This document shows positions 34,210 through 41,422 of a DNA stretch of 64,000 bases, piece by piece; position 1 is the first letter of the stretch; each line of letters starts with the position of its first letter. The notes beneath the pieces are model-generated. The model saw only the letters and a list, made by a program, of their open reading frames with translations, was not told the DNA's origin and did not search any database. The stretch comes from CAYUUR01 sp052034685. GTDB lineage: Bacteria; Patescibacteriota; Saccharimonadia; Saccharimonadales; CAYUUR01. The DNA is taken from the NCBI GenBank assembly GCA_052034685.1, contig JBPOIH010000007.1, forward strand, positions 74,852-138,851. Reading direction: 5' to 3'. A program made the position numbers and the translations under genes.

Positions 34210-34759
34210 CCACCACGTACCAAACAACCAACATATCAAAGTGATGACGATCAAAGAACGCCGCGACAGGACGCAACGCCTTGGGCGGAACAATATTTTT
34301 GTTGCGCAAATTCCACAGCGTGGTGTACACAAACGCCGGCATAGTAATTGACCAGACAACCATACAGTACAAGCAGAGCGCGCCAATATCATACAGGCTC
34401 TCGTGTATGAGCCAGTGTACAAAGATAACCCCGCCAAGTGTTCCAAGGTTAAATAGCTTCCAGTACCATTTCTTAAACGTTGCACCAGCCAGCATAGCAA
34501 CACCAGTACCAAGCACCAGCGTGAAAGAAATAAGGCCGATAAAGGCGTTGGGGAAACCAAAGGCTGATGCTTGCTCGGTCTTCATAATGCTCGTACAGCT
34601 AAAAATCGGATTAATATTGCATGACGCCTGATAGTCAGGGTTTTTTAGTAGCTCAATCTTCTCAAGACTTAGTACAAAGGCCGCAATCAAGCCAATGACG
34701 CCAACAATTATTAGCAGCCACGGATAGATCTTTGCAAAGTTAATGTTTCGTTTACTCAT
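34163..34759 (-). CDS. Vitamin K epoxide reductase (VKOR) family protein
   Basis: Four- to five-helix membrane enzyme passing electrons from thiols to a quinone and so driving disulfide formation outside the membrane. Visible are the first Cys pair CNINPIFSCTSIM (C48, C56), the Pro-containing AFGFPNAFIGLISF segment, and the catalytic CLYC (C130, C133). No thioredoxin-like domain is fused, so a separate DsbA-like partner is needed and is not seen in this window. The ATG at 34759 overlaps the NDH-2 stop (TGATG), so both are one operon. Confidence 0.88.
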   Translation of the reverse strand: MSKRNINFAKIYPWLLIIVGVIGLIAAFVLSLEKIELLKNPDYQASCNINPIFSCTSIMKTEQASAFGFPNAFIGLISFTLVLGTGVAMLAGATFKKWYWKLFNLGTLGGVIFVHWLIHESLYDIGALCLYCMVVWSITMPAFVYTTLWNLRNKNIVPPKALRPVAAFFDRHHFDMLVVWYVVVIGLILKRFWYFFGG

Positions 34760-35937
34760 CAAAATTTAGCAACCTTTCCGCCCTTGCGCCATGTCTTAAC
34801 GGCTTTTTTATATGGTTCAAAGTTCTGGAATATCCACAGATCGGCCTTCCGCCTGACCCGCCAACCAGCCTTGCCGCTTACTACTTTATCACCCGATTGA
34901 AACACTGCCCAATTTGGACCAATCGTGACAACGTATATCGGCTTACGCGAGCGGTACAGTTTATGCGGTTGACCCTTAGTGAGGGCAATGAAGTTCCTTG
35001 CCACAAACTTGGCATCATGAATAGCAGTCTGAGCCATACCACTATATTTTGTCAGTGCATTGTCACCAATAACAAAAATATCTTTGTGTCCGATTGGTCG
35101 CAAAAAGCTATCAACCTTTACCTTGCCGTGCTCTAAGGTAAAGACTTCTGGGTGATTAGCATAGAAATCGACTACGCGACTTCCGGCTGTCCATACAATC
35201 AGGTCTGCGTTTACGTCGCGCCCACTGACGCATACTTTTCCAGGTTCACAGGCATTGACGCGCGTATTTAGTCGCAAGGCAACACCTTGTTTGGTCAGAT
35301 GCTTCTGAGCAATTGCAGACGCTTTCTCGTTTAACAGGGGCAGGACGCGGCCAGACCCTTCTATTAGTGTAAGTTCAAGTTTCTTGAGCGGCCGTTTGTC
35401 TTTTTTGGCCACCAGTTCGGCAAAGTATGGTAGCTCGGCAACCAGTTCTACGCCAGAAGCACCGCCGCCGATAACAGCAATCCGCACAGTTTCTTTCTTA
35501 CTTCTGAGCAACGCAATCAGCTTGTGTCGTAGTACCATAGTGTTGCTTACAGTAGTCATGGCAACGGTGTTCTGCTCCATGCCTTCAATGCCAAAGTAGT
35601 TTGTGACATTACCCATGGCAAAGACGACTTTGTCATACGAATAAATACTGCCCGTCTCACTTTCAAGTCGTTTCATGCCCGGATCGATCTTGGTTACAGA
35701 GTCGAGTACAACACTCACGTTTCGGGCCTTACGGAAGATCTCACGCAGTGGAATAACAACTTCCATAGGCGAACGACCTGTAGCAGTACGGTAGAGCGCG
35801 CCATGATATTCAAAGTTCATGCCTTGAGAAATCAGTGTCACCAGAACGTTGCGCTTATTGGCGAGTTCCAGAGCGGTCTTAACGCCACCAAAGCCACCAC
35901 CAACGACTACAACGTGTATTTGCTGTTTCTTGCTCAT
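34759..35937 (-). CDS. Type II NADH:quinone oxidoreductase (NDH-2-like)
   Basis: Two-dinucleotide-binding-domain flavoprotein of 392 residues. FAD motif VVVVGGGFGGVKTALELA at the start, the NAD(H) motif VRIAVIGGGASGVELVAEL near residue 165, and the C-terminal VFVIGDNALTKYSGMAQTAIHDAKF. NDH-2 enzymes reduce quinone without proton pumping; the enzyme is peripheral to the membrane. The neighbouring VKOR needs a quinone, so the pair could connect NADH/quinone redox with disulfide formation (inference from the overlap). Alternatives: sulfide:quinone reductase-like. Confidence 0.85.
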   Translation of the reverse strand: MSKKQQIHVVVVGGGFGGVKTALELANKRNVLVTLISQGMNFEYHGALYRTATGRSPMEVVIPLREIFRKARNVSVVLDSVTKIDPGMKRLESETGSIYSYDKVVFAMGNVTNYFGIEGMEQNTVAMTTVSNTMVLRHKLIALLRSKKETVRIAVIGGGASGVELVAELPYFAELVAKKDKRPLKKLELTLIEGSGRVLPLLNEKASAIAQKHLTKQGVALRLNTRVNACEPGKVCVSGRDVNADLIVWTAGSRVVDFYANHPEVFTLEHGKVKVDSFLRPIGHKDIFVIGDNALTKYSGMAQTAIHDAKFVARNFIALTKGQPHKLYRSRKPIYVVTIGPNWAVFQSGDKVVSGKAGWRVRRKADLWIFQNFEPYKKAVKTWRKGGKVAKF

Positions 35938-35958
35938 GCTTAATAACAGTATAGCAAA

Positions 35959-37047
35959 TTATTCGTCAGTTGTCGGACGATCAAGAATGAGCGGCTCAAC
36001 CGAAGGCGCGGAGTCAGCAATCTTGACCACATCCTTATCGATCTTTTTGAGTTCTTTATGGGCGTTATTGTAGTGATTAACTGTAGTACCGAGGCTTCCT
36101 CCGAGCTTCTGCATGAGTAGCTCATAAGCACCAATATGTCTGCCAAGCTCGCCAACACGTTTTTGGATCTCTTTGGCCTGCTCTTCTATTTGCAAACTTC
36201 TGAGTCCTTGTAGAACGGTCTGCAAGTAGGCCATAAAGCTTGTTGGGCTCACAATAATCACGTGCTTCTCGGCAAAGGCGTATTCGATGAGGTCGCGCGA
36301 GTTAGTCGCCGTGGTGCCAACTTTATTAATCAGCAGATCATAGTACAGCGATTCGCTCGGGATAAACATGAAAGCAAAGTCCATGGTGTTCTCATTCGGC
36401 CGAATGTACTTGGCGGTTTCATCAATGCGGTTTTTGAGGTCAATCTTAAAACGCTTAACTACTGCTTCCTTGGCGTCTTTATCTTTCTCTTCTATCAAAC
36501 GGTTATAATTCTCTAGGCTAAACTTACTATCTACCGGTAGAATCTTATCTTTGTCCAGGAATAATGCCGCATCGACGATCTCGCCATCAGCGAACTTATA
36601 CTGCATCTGGAACCCACCTGGTGGCATGACGTTTTCGAGAACGCTCTGCAAATAGTACTCACCAACCACGCCACGTTGTTTCGGGTTTTGTAGTACGTTC
36701 TGAAGCATTTTGAGCTCGTCAGCGACGTCTACAACACGCTTGTTGGTCTCGTCTAGTTTAGTGAGCCGACCGGTCACATCTGCAATTATTTTGGCTGTCT
36801 GGTCAAACTGTTTCTGGATGCTGGTGTTGAGTTGAGATTGCGACTGCTGCAGTTTCTCATTAATGTTTTCGTGCAGTGAATCTTTGAGCTCACCGACACC
36901 TTTGTTTAGGTTATCGAGGTCTGTTTTAAGCAGCTGGGTTGCTTGATCATTCTTGAGTCCGCCGAGTTTTTGATTCAACACCAAGATAACAGCGGCAAAA
37001 CCGCAAATCACTGCAACTAATAGTACTATTCCCGTTGTATCCATCAC
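35959..37047 (-). CDS. rmuC: RmuC family DNA recombination protein
   Basis: One N-terminal membrane helix (residues 5-25), a coiled coil of about residues 40-115, then the RmuC domain with QRGVVGEYYLQSVLENVMPPGGFQMQYK, VDSKFSLENYNRLIE and the FMFIPSESLYYDLL and ADGEIVDAALFL motifs. The domain is a PD-(D/E)xK nuclease-like fold that limits recombination at repeats in other bacteria. It starts in a 4-base overlap with the upstream GIY-YIG gene (stop at 37044). Confidence 0.92.
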   Translation of the reverse strand: MMDTTGIVLLVAVICGFAAVILVLNQKLGGLKNDQATQLLKTDLDNLNKGVGELKDSLHENINEKLQQSQSQLNTSIQKQFDQTAKIIADVTGRLTKLDETNKRVVDVADELKMLQNVLQNPKQRGVVGEYYLQSVLENVMPPGGFQMQYKFADGEIVDAALFLDKDKILPVDSKFSLENYNRLIEEKDKDAKEAVVKRFKIDLKNRIDETAKYIRPNENTMDFAFMFIPSESLYYDLLINKVGTTATNSRDLIEYAFAEKHVIIVSPTSFMAYLQTVLQGLRSLQIEEQAKEIQKRVGELGRHIGAYELLMQKLGGSLGTTVNHYNNAHKELKKIDKDVVKIADSAPSVEPLILDRPTTDE

Positions 37048-37337
37048 GTAGTAGATCCTTGATACTCAAAATGTATCTTATTATATGTCGCGAAATGATC
37101 TCGTAACATTCTTTTTATCGCTTGGTGTCCCTGGGTTGTCTTGAGGTACTTTTCACGGCGCGAAGCATCACTTTTGCTAACATACGCTTCGTAAAAAATT
37201 AGAACCCAGGGTTTGTATGCCTTAGTGGATACATTTTGACCAGCATTATGTTCTTTGACTCGGCGCTTTAAATCAGCTGTCTTGCCGATATACAATCGCG
37301 ATTGAATTTTTGATTGAAGTATATATACGTAGAACAT
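37044..37337 (-). CDS. GIY-YIG nuclease-domain protein (UPF0213-like)
   Basis: Single GIY-YIG domain: FYVYILQSKIQSRLYIGKTADLKRRVKEHNAG with the Tyr/Arg/His typical of UPF0213/YhbQ proteins, then KPWVLIFYEAYVSKSDASRREKYLKT. 97 residues is normal. It may act as a structure-specific endonuclease, with RmuC translated from the same message by overlap; functional link is inferred. No SD stands out. Confidence 0.9.
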   Translation of the reverse strand: MFYVYILQSKIQSRLYIGKTADLKRRVKEHNAGQNVSTKAYKPWVLIFYEAYVSKSDASRREKYLKTTQGHQAIKRMLRDHFATYNKIHFEYQGSTT

Positions 37338-37392
37338 AATGCTATCAAGGGCTCACTACATGATCCATTACATTGTTATTGTAACACTTATG

Positions 37393-38268
37393 CTATTCGT
37401 CTGCGTGTTCTGCGTCGTGTTCTGCATCACAATCTTGCGAGACAACTTCTGTCCCGTCTTTGTTATAGTACGTCACACAGTTTTCACTGCCTGCGTGAGC
37501 GTGATCTGCATCGATATATTTGTGCGCCACCTGTATGCTCAAAGCGACTACAATTACACCAAGAAGTAGCAGTATTGGTTGCCAATCCAGGAGACGTTTC
37601 TTGGGCGCACTTTCATGAATCCCAGGAATAATGTCGCTCATAGCGATGTAGAGCAAGAACCCAGCACTCAGACCAAGCAATAATCCCAGCGGCAGTCTTT
37701 CCCCAGAACCAAGCGCAAAAGTGACGAGTGCAGCAACAGTAGTGGCAAGAGCACTAAAGATATTGACCATCAGGACTCTTTTGCGCGATAAGCCTTTGTT
37801 AAGAAGTATGCCGAAGTCGCCAATCTCCTGTGGGATCTCGTGTGCTGCTACCGCGATTGTAGTCACAATACCTGTCGGTACACTCACCAAAAACGAAGCA
37901 GCGATAGCCACACCGTCGAGAGCATTGTGCAGTGTGTCGCCAATGATCACCAGGCTCGTTGATGGATCAGTCTTGCTGTCTTCATGAACGTGATGGTGGT
38001 GAAACCAATGCAAGAACCGCTCAGCAAAAAAGAAGATCACAATCCCAACCAGAGCCGCCATCAATACCGTGTATGGTTCGGTGATTTCTATGCCTTCCAG
38101 CAGTAAGTCAAGAAATACTGCAGAGAGCAAGGCCCCTGCCGCAAAAGGTGTCGCATACTTTGCCAGTGCATTAGCAGTCGACTTCTTCTGCAAAAGCAAA
38201 ATACCACCAATCAGCGAAATCACTCCGCCGAGTAATGAAAATATCAGAACATCTAAATATGTTGCCAT
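37393..38268 (-). CDS. ZIP-family divalent metal transporter
   Basis: Eight-helix ZIP permease, 291 residues from ATG at 38268 (SD AAGGAGAAAACAA); the longer start at 38316 lies in the divergent promoter. A His-rich loop HWFHHHHVHEDS sits before helix 4, and the metal-path motif is HNALDGVAIAASF with its partner HEIPQEIGDF in helix 5. The C-terminal tail is rich in His/Asp/Glu. It lies opposite a Fur-family regulator with only 77 bases between, so metal-dependent regulation is likely. Confidence 0.92.
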   Translation of the reverse strand: MATYLDVLIFSLLGGVISLIGGILLLQKKSTANALAKYATPFAAGALLSAVFLDLLLEGIEITEPYTVLMAALVGIVIFFFAERFLHWFHHHHVHEDSKTDPSTSLVIIGDTLHNALDGVAIAASFLVSVPTGIVTTIAVAAHEIPQEIGDFGILLNKGLSRKRVLMVNIFSALATTVAALVTFALGSGERLPLGLLLGLSAGFLLYIAMSDIIPGIHESAPKKRLLDWQPILLLLGVIVVALSIQVAHKYIDADHAHAGSENCVTYYNKDGTEVVSQDCDAEHDAEHADE

Positions 38269-38310
38269 TTGTTTTCTCCTTACCAACAGCATATGTGGTT
38301 GTGTTATGTT

Positions 38311-38327
38311 TTGCAACTTTGTCGCAA
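38311..38327. promoter_or_regulatory. Imperfect palindrome, candidate Fur/Zur operator
   Basis: A 7-3-7 inverted repeat (TTGCAAC-TTT-GTCGCAA, one mismatch) lies between the ZIP and Fur-family start codons and overlaps the -35 of the regulator gene. Its size suits a dimeric Fur-type protein, and autoregulation plus control of the ZIP gene would follow. The match is by eye only. Confidence 0.35.
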
Positions 38328-38332
38328 TTTGC

Positions 38333-38338
38333 TATAGT
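38333..38338 (+). promoter_or_regulatory. -10 of a likely leaderless promoter (Fur-family gene)
   Basis: TATAGT, 16 bases after TTGCAA at 38311-38316 and 7 bases before the ATG. A start site 6-7 bases downstream of the -10 would fall on the ATG itself. Confidence 0.6.
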
Positions 38339-38345
38339 ATTGCCT

Positions 38346-38771
38346 ATGTCACCCCAAGAAGCAACCTTTCGGGACAAACTCCGGGCTAGCCAGCAAAGCG
38401 TCACCGCCACTAGACTGGCAGTTTTTCACGCCCTCTGCACACAAGAAACGGTAAGTATGCATCAGCTGGTGCGCTCTTTGAAACGTCAAGTTGACCGTGC
38501 GAGCGTCTACCGATCAGTGGCCCTTTTTGAACGGCTCGGTATCGTACAACGCATTCAGATTGGTTGGAAGTATCAATTGGAACTAAGTGACAACTACAAC
38601 CCGCATCATCATCATATTCATTGCTCGGAGTGCGGCAAACTGAGTGTCTTGCCAGAAGTAGCTCCATTAGAAGAAATGATCAAAACCATCGCGCACAAAG
38701 CCGGCTATAGCCTAACCAGTCACCAACTAGAGCTTACCGGCCGATGTCAGGAATGTTCGAACAAAAAATGA
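38346..38771 (+). CDS. Fur-family metal-responsive regulator (Zur/Fur type)
   Basis: 141 residues from ATG at 38346, aligned with the family start (ATFRDKLRASQQSVTATRLAVFHAL). Winged helix DRASVYRSVALFERLGIVQRI, metal-binding segment NPHHHHIHCSECGKLSVLP and the second Cys pair RCQEC near the end (structural zinc CxxC twice). Divergent from the ZIP transporter, it is more likely a zinc sensor, but iron or peroxide sensing cannot be excluded. TTGCAA (38311-38316) and TATAGT (38333-38338, 7 bases before ATG) form a promoter without room for a leader. Confidence 0.9.
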   Translation: MSPQEATFRDKLRASQQSVTATRLAVFHALCTQETVSMHQLVRSLKRQVDRASVYRSVALFERLGIVQRIQIGWKYQLELSDNYNPHHHHIHCSECGKLSVLPEVAPLEEMIKTIAHKAGYSLTSHQLELTGRCQECSNKK

Positions 38772-38814
38772 GCCGGGCGGTGATGCCCAGCTCGCGTGGA
38801 AGTCTCTCACTTCC
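38770..38814 (+). terminator. Two hairpins after the Fur-family gene, possible terminator
   Basis: First hairpin GAGCCGGGC (38770-38778) with GCCCAGCTC (38785-38793), one mismatch; second GGAAGT (38798-38803) with ACTTCC (38809-38814). The second is followed by TTATCT rather than a strong T run, so termination is uncertain. The region separates convergent genes. Confidence 0.4.
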
Positions 38815-38851
38815 TTATCTAGCATAAGCCTATTGAAAGTGCCGTGCAAGA

Positions 38852-39442
38852 CTATTTTTTAACGTCAGGGTATACTTTTTTTACGGCAAGTACCGCCAAG
38901 TAGCCGATGGCAAAACCACCTACCAAATCAAGTGGTGCGTGCACACCAAGCGCAATCCGCGATAAGCCAACCGCACAAATAATCAGAGCGATTATCCAAC
39001 GGAATCGTCTGGGAGCATACGGCATCACCATCAGGCCCATCATAGTAACAAGCGCCATGTGCCCGGATGGAAACCCAGAGCCGTGCACCAGCACCTCAGA
39101 GCTACTAACAGCATCAAACAAATCAAAGGGTCGCGGCCGCCCAATCGCCAGCTTCAACACTGCAGTGGCAAATATACTCAACCCTCCGCCTATCAGCAGT
39201 TGCCACGATAATCTTCGAAACTTGGCTGCGAACGCCACCACAATACTGACCAACCACATTGCTACTGTACCAAGCTGTGTAATAAGCAGAAACACCTGGC
39301 TAAACGGACTCGTCAGGTCGTATATCATCGTGAATAAACTTCGTTCTAATGAACTCATCGCCGGGATAGAAAGCAAGGCCGACACAAGTAGTAAGCTAAG
39401 GGTAATCCTTGGCATATTGTTACTGATTCTTCGCTTCATCAC
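38852..39442 (-). CDS. PAP2-family membrane phosphatase
   Basis: Five to six helices with the three phosphatase motifs: KLAIGRPRP (KxxxxxxRP), GSGFPSGHMA (PSGH) and SRIALGVHAPLD (SRxxxxxHxxxD). The active site faces the outside. Candidate substrates are phosphatidic acid, undecaprenyl pyrophosphate or PGP. Its 5' end is near the diacylglycerol-kinase-family gene in divergent orientation, and lipid phosphatase/kinase pairing is natural. The first Met is followed by a basic N-terminus, MMKRRISNN. Confidence 0.92.
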   Translation of the reverse strand: MMKRRISNNMPRITLSLLLVSALLSIPAMSSLERSLFTMIYDLTSPFSQVFLLITQLGTVAMWLVSIVVAFAAKFRRLSWQLLIGGGLSIFATAVLKLAIGRPRPFDLFDAVSSSEVLVHGSGFPSGHMALVTMMGLMVMPYAPRRFRWIIALIICAVGLSRIALGVHAPLDLVGGFAIGYLAVLAVKKVYPDVKK

Positions 39443-39535
39443 TCACAGTATACCTTATGCTTATAATCGGGGAATCCTATCAAAAATCATGCACGAGTCA
39501 TGCTAGTATACACATAGGAAAGGAGTACTGGCGCC

Positions 39536-40426
39536 ATCAAATACTCGGCAGTTATCATCATATACAATCCAAACAGCACAAGCGGTCTTGCCGAGACTAA
39601 AGCAGGTCGACTCAAAGCACGCCTGACAAAGCGCGGCATCGAGCATGTCAAACTTATCAAAACAGAGTATGCAGGCCACGCCGAGGAGATCGCCTATCAA
39701 CAAACCCGCAAGTACCCCCGGCCGCTCCTCGTCTCAGTCAGTGGTGACGGCGGCTACAACGAAGTCGTCAATGGTGCACTCCTAGCGCAAGAGCAAACTG
39801 GCCACCAGCCGACCTGCTGTATTCTGGCTGCCGGCAACGCCAACGACCACCGCCGTAGTGTCAAGAAACAACCACTCAGCCGCGCCATCATCAAAGCAGA
39901 ACCAGAGGCAGTTGATATCTTAAAGATGACCATCCAGTATGGTCACACACAGAGTATCCGTTACGCCCATTCCTACATCGGCTTCGGCTTCACCAGTCAC
40001 GTTGCTGCAGAGCTTAACCAGGCCAGACTCACGCGCCTCAAGGAAATAGGTATCGTCTTGCGCGCATTCTTCAACTTCGAACCAACACTTATTGTTATGC
40101 CAGAAGGTCGCATTCGCAAAGTCGACAGTCTGGTGTTTGCCAATATCCATCAGATGGCCAAAATGGTACGAATTGGCAAAAAAACCAACCTCCATAACGG
40201 GCAGTTCAAGATGGTGTTCTTCCCTCATCAAACTCGTCTAAAATTTATAATCAACCTGCTCAGAACCACCATTTTTGGCGTCAGAAAGCCCGTCCAACAA
40301 CAAGCCTTCACCTGCGCCCTACCCAAAACAACATTGGTACACCTGGACGGAGAAGTACGGACCATCCCGGGTGGATCACAAGTTATCATTGAATCAGCCG
40401 CTGGCAGTTTGCAAACCATTCGATAG
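39536..40426 (+). CDS. Diacylglycerol/sphingosine-type lipid kinase with an apparent AUC start
   Basis: The frame encodes a full DAGK-catalytic-domain protein (296 aa): KYSAVIIIYNPNSTSG at the N-terminus, SGDGGYNEVVNGAL (GGDGxxNEV motif, residues 69-77), LAAGNANDH and a C-terminal HLDGEVR. There is no in-frame ATG, GTG, TTG between the stop at 39515 and 39926; the first ATG (39926) would delete the nucleotide-binding half. A strong SD (AAAGGAG, 39519-39525) lies 10 bases before an ATC at 39536, which aligns with the Met of relatives. So either AUC initiates, or a base error changed ATG. Confidence 0.75.
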   Translation: MKYSAVIIIYNPNSTSGLAETKAGRLKARLTKRGIEHVKLIKTEYAGHAEEIAYQQTRKYPRPLLVSVSGDGGYNEVVNGALLAQEQTGHQPTCCILAAGNANDHRRSVKKQPLSRAIIKAEPEAVDILKMTIQYGHTQSIRYAHSYIGFGFTSHVAAELNQARLTRLKEIGIVLRAFFNFEPTLIVMPEGRIRKVDSLVFANIHQMAKMVRIGKKTNLHNGQFKMVFFPHQTRLKFIINLLRTTIFGVRKPVQQQAFTCALPKTTLVHLDGEVRTIPGGSQVIIESAAGSLQTIR

Positions 40427-40438
40427 CCATTGACCGAC

Positions 40439-40459
40439 CAGCCTTATCAACGTAGGCTG
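40439..40459 (+). terminator. Hairpin after the lipid-kinase gene
   Basis: CAGCCT (40439-40444) pairs with AGGCTG (40454-40459) across a 9-base loop, 12 bases after the kinase stop. Only a short T-containing tail follows, so it may be a weak terminator or attenuator before the next gene's SD (TAGGAG). Confidence 0.35.
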
Positions 40460-40475
40460 CTTATAGGAGAATATT

Positions 40476-40838
40476 ATGGAACAAAATTTACTGAACCTCG
40501 CCCTCGCCCTCGCTGCAAACGAACTACTGCATAACTTCCTTGAAGTAAAAAACATCAGAGAAAAAGTAGCAAGATTACAGACGTACATAGATAAGAAACC
40601 GTACAAAGAATTACCAGTCAACATAGACACCCGTGCAAAGTCGTATGGCATTTCATTGATTAGCTTTGTTTTGATTGTTGCGGTGTTCTACGGGCTTTTC
40701 AGCTGGATATCCCTAGAGTTATCTACTGGGCTCAAGGTTATTGTCGGTCTACTCGTGGCTTCATATATTGTGACAGCTGTCACTGTTGACCAGTATCATG
40801 TCGACATCGAAAAAGTCACCAAACGCTTCAAAAAATAA
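40476..40838 (+). CDS. Small membrane protein, two helices
   Basis: 120 residues with two transmembrane helices at about 57-77 and 82-102, an N-terminal helical part (NLALALAANELLHNFLEVKNI) and basic C-terminus KRFKK. SD AGGAGAATATT precedes the ATG. No family recognised; the gene sits 49 bases after the lipid kinase. Confidence 0.6.
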   Translation: MEQNLLNLALALAANELLHNFLEVKNIREKVARLQTYIDKKPYKELPVNIDTRAKSYGISLISFVLIVAVFYGLFSWISLELSTGLKVIVGLLVASYIVTAVTVDQYHVDIEKVTKRFKK

Positions 40839-40865
40839 TCACTGCGAAATCCTCGGTCAAAAAAG

Positions 40866-41402
40866 TTATGGCGAAAGTACTTGGCCAGACAGCATAGCAA
40901 TGATCATGAGCGCCGCCATGACAGCCATGATCAAATCTTCGAGCAAAGTCACCGTAGAAAGCGGTAGCTTGATAATGCCACCTAAACATGCACAGTGGAA
41001 AGTTGGGCCACGCTGCGTGAGCCCCTTGGCAACACCGTAGGCGCCAACAAGCATGATAACCAGCGTGACCACATCTCGCAGTACCGGAGCTATATCTAGC
41101 ACAAAGGCTACACCAAGGCTGAGTTCAATAAACGGGTACAAATACGTGTACAGCTTGTATCGTTTACCGATAATGTCGTAGCGAGGAAACATTTGCACAA
41201 AGTGTTCGTAACCAATCAGCTTGAAGCTACCAAACACCAAGAAGAACCCAGCCATAAACCAACGCATCCAGTCGGTCCAGTGGAATTCAACGGTGGTACT
41301 CATGACTGTTGCGGCCGCAGCTAATAGAATGAAGATGAAGGCTAATTTAGCATATTCCTTTTTGGTGCTTTCTGTCTCTGCGTGCCTGACGTGACGACTC
41401 AT
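40866..41402 (-). CDS. MauE/DoxX-like membrane protein
   Basis: Four-helix membrane protein. The later half has GPTFHCACLGGIIKLPLSTVTLLEDL, matching the MauE/DoxX group, with its C-x-C pair close to the membrane. MauE is needed for methylamine dehydrogenase maturation, but most relatives are general redox or membrane proteins; here it may be linked to thiol-disulfide chemistry together with VKOR. Length 178. Positions 41403-41422 contain no other gene. Confidence 0.75.
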   Translation of the reverse strand: MSRHVRHAETESTKKEYAKLAFIFILLAAAATVMSTTVEFHWTDWMRWFMAGFFLVFGSFKLIGYEHFVQMFPRYDIIGKRYKLYTYLYPFIELSLGVAFVLDIAPVLRDVVTLVIMLVGAYGVAKGLTQRGPTFHCACLGGIIKLPLSTVTLLEDLIMAVMAALMIIAMLSGQVLSP

Positions 41403-41422
41403 GCTTATATTGTAACACCGGC

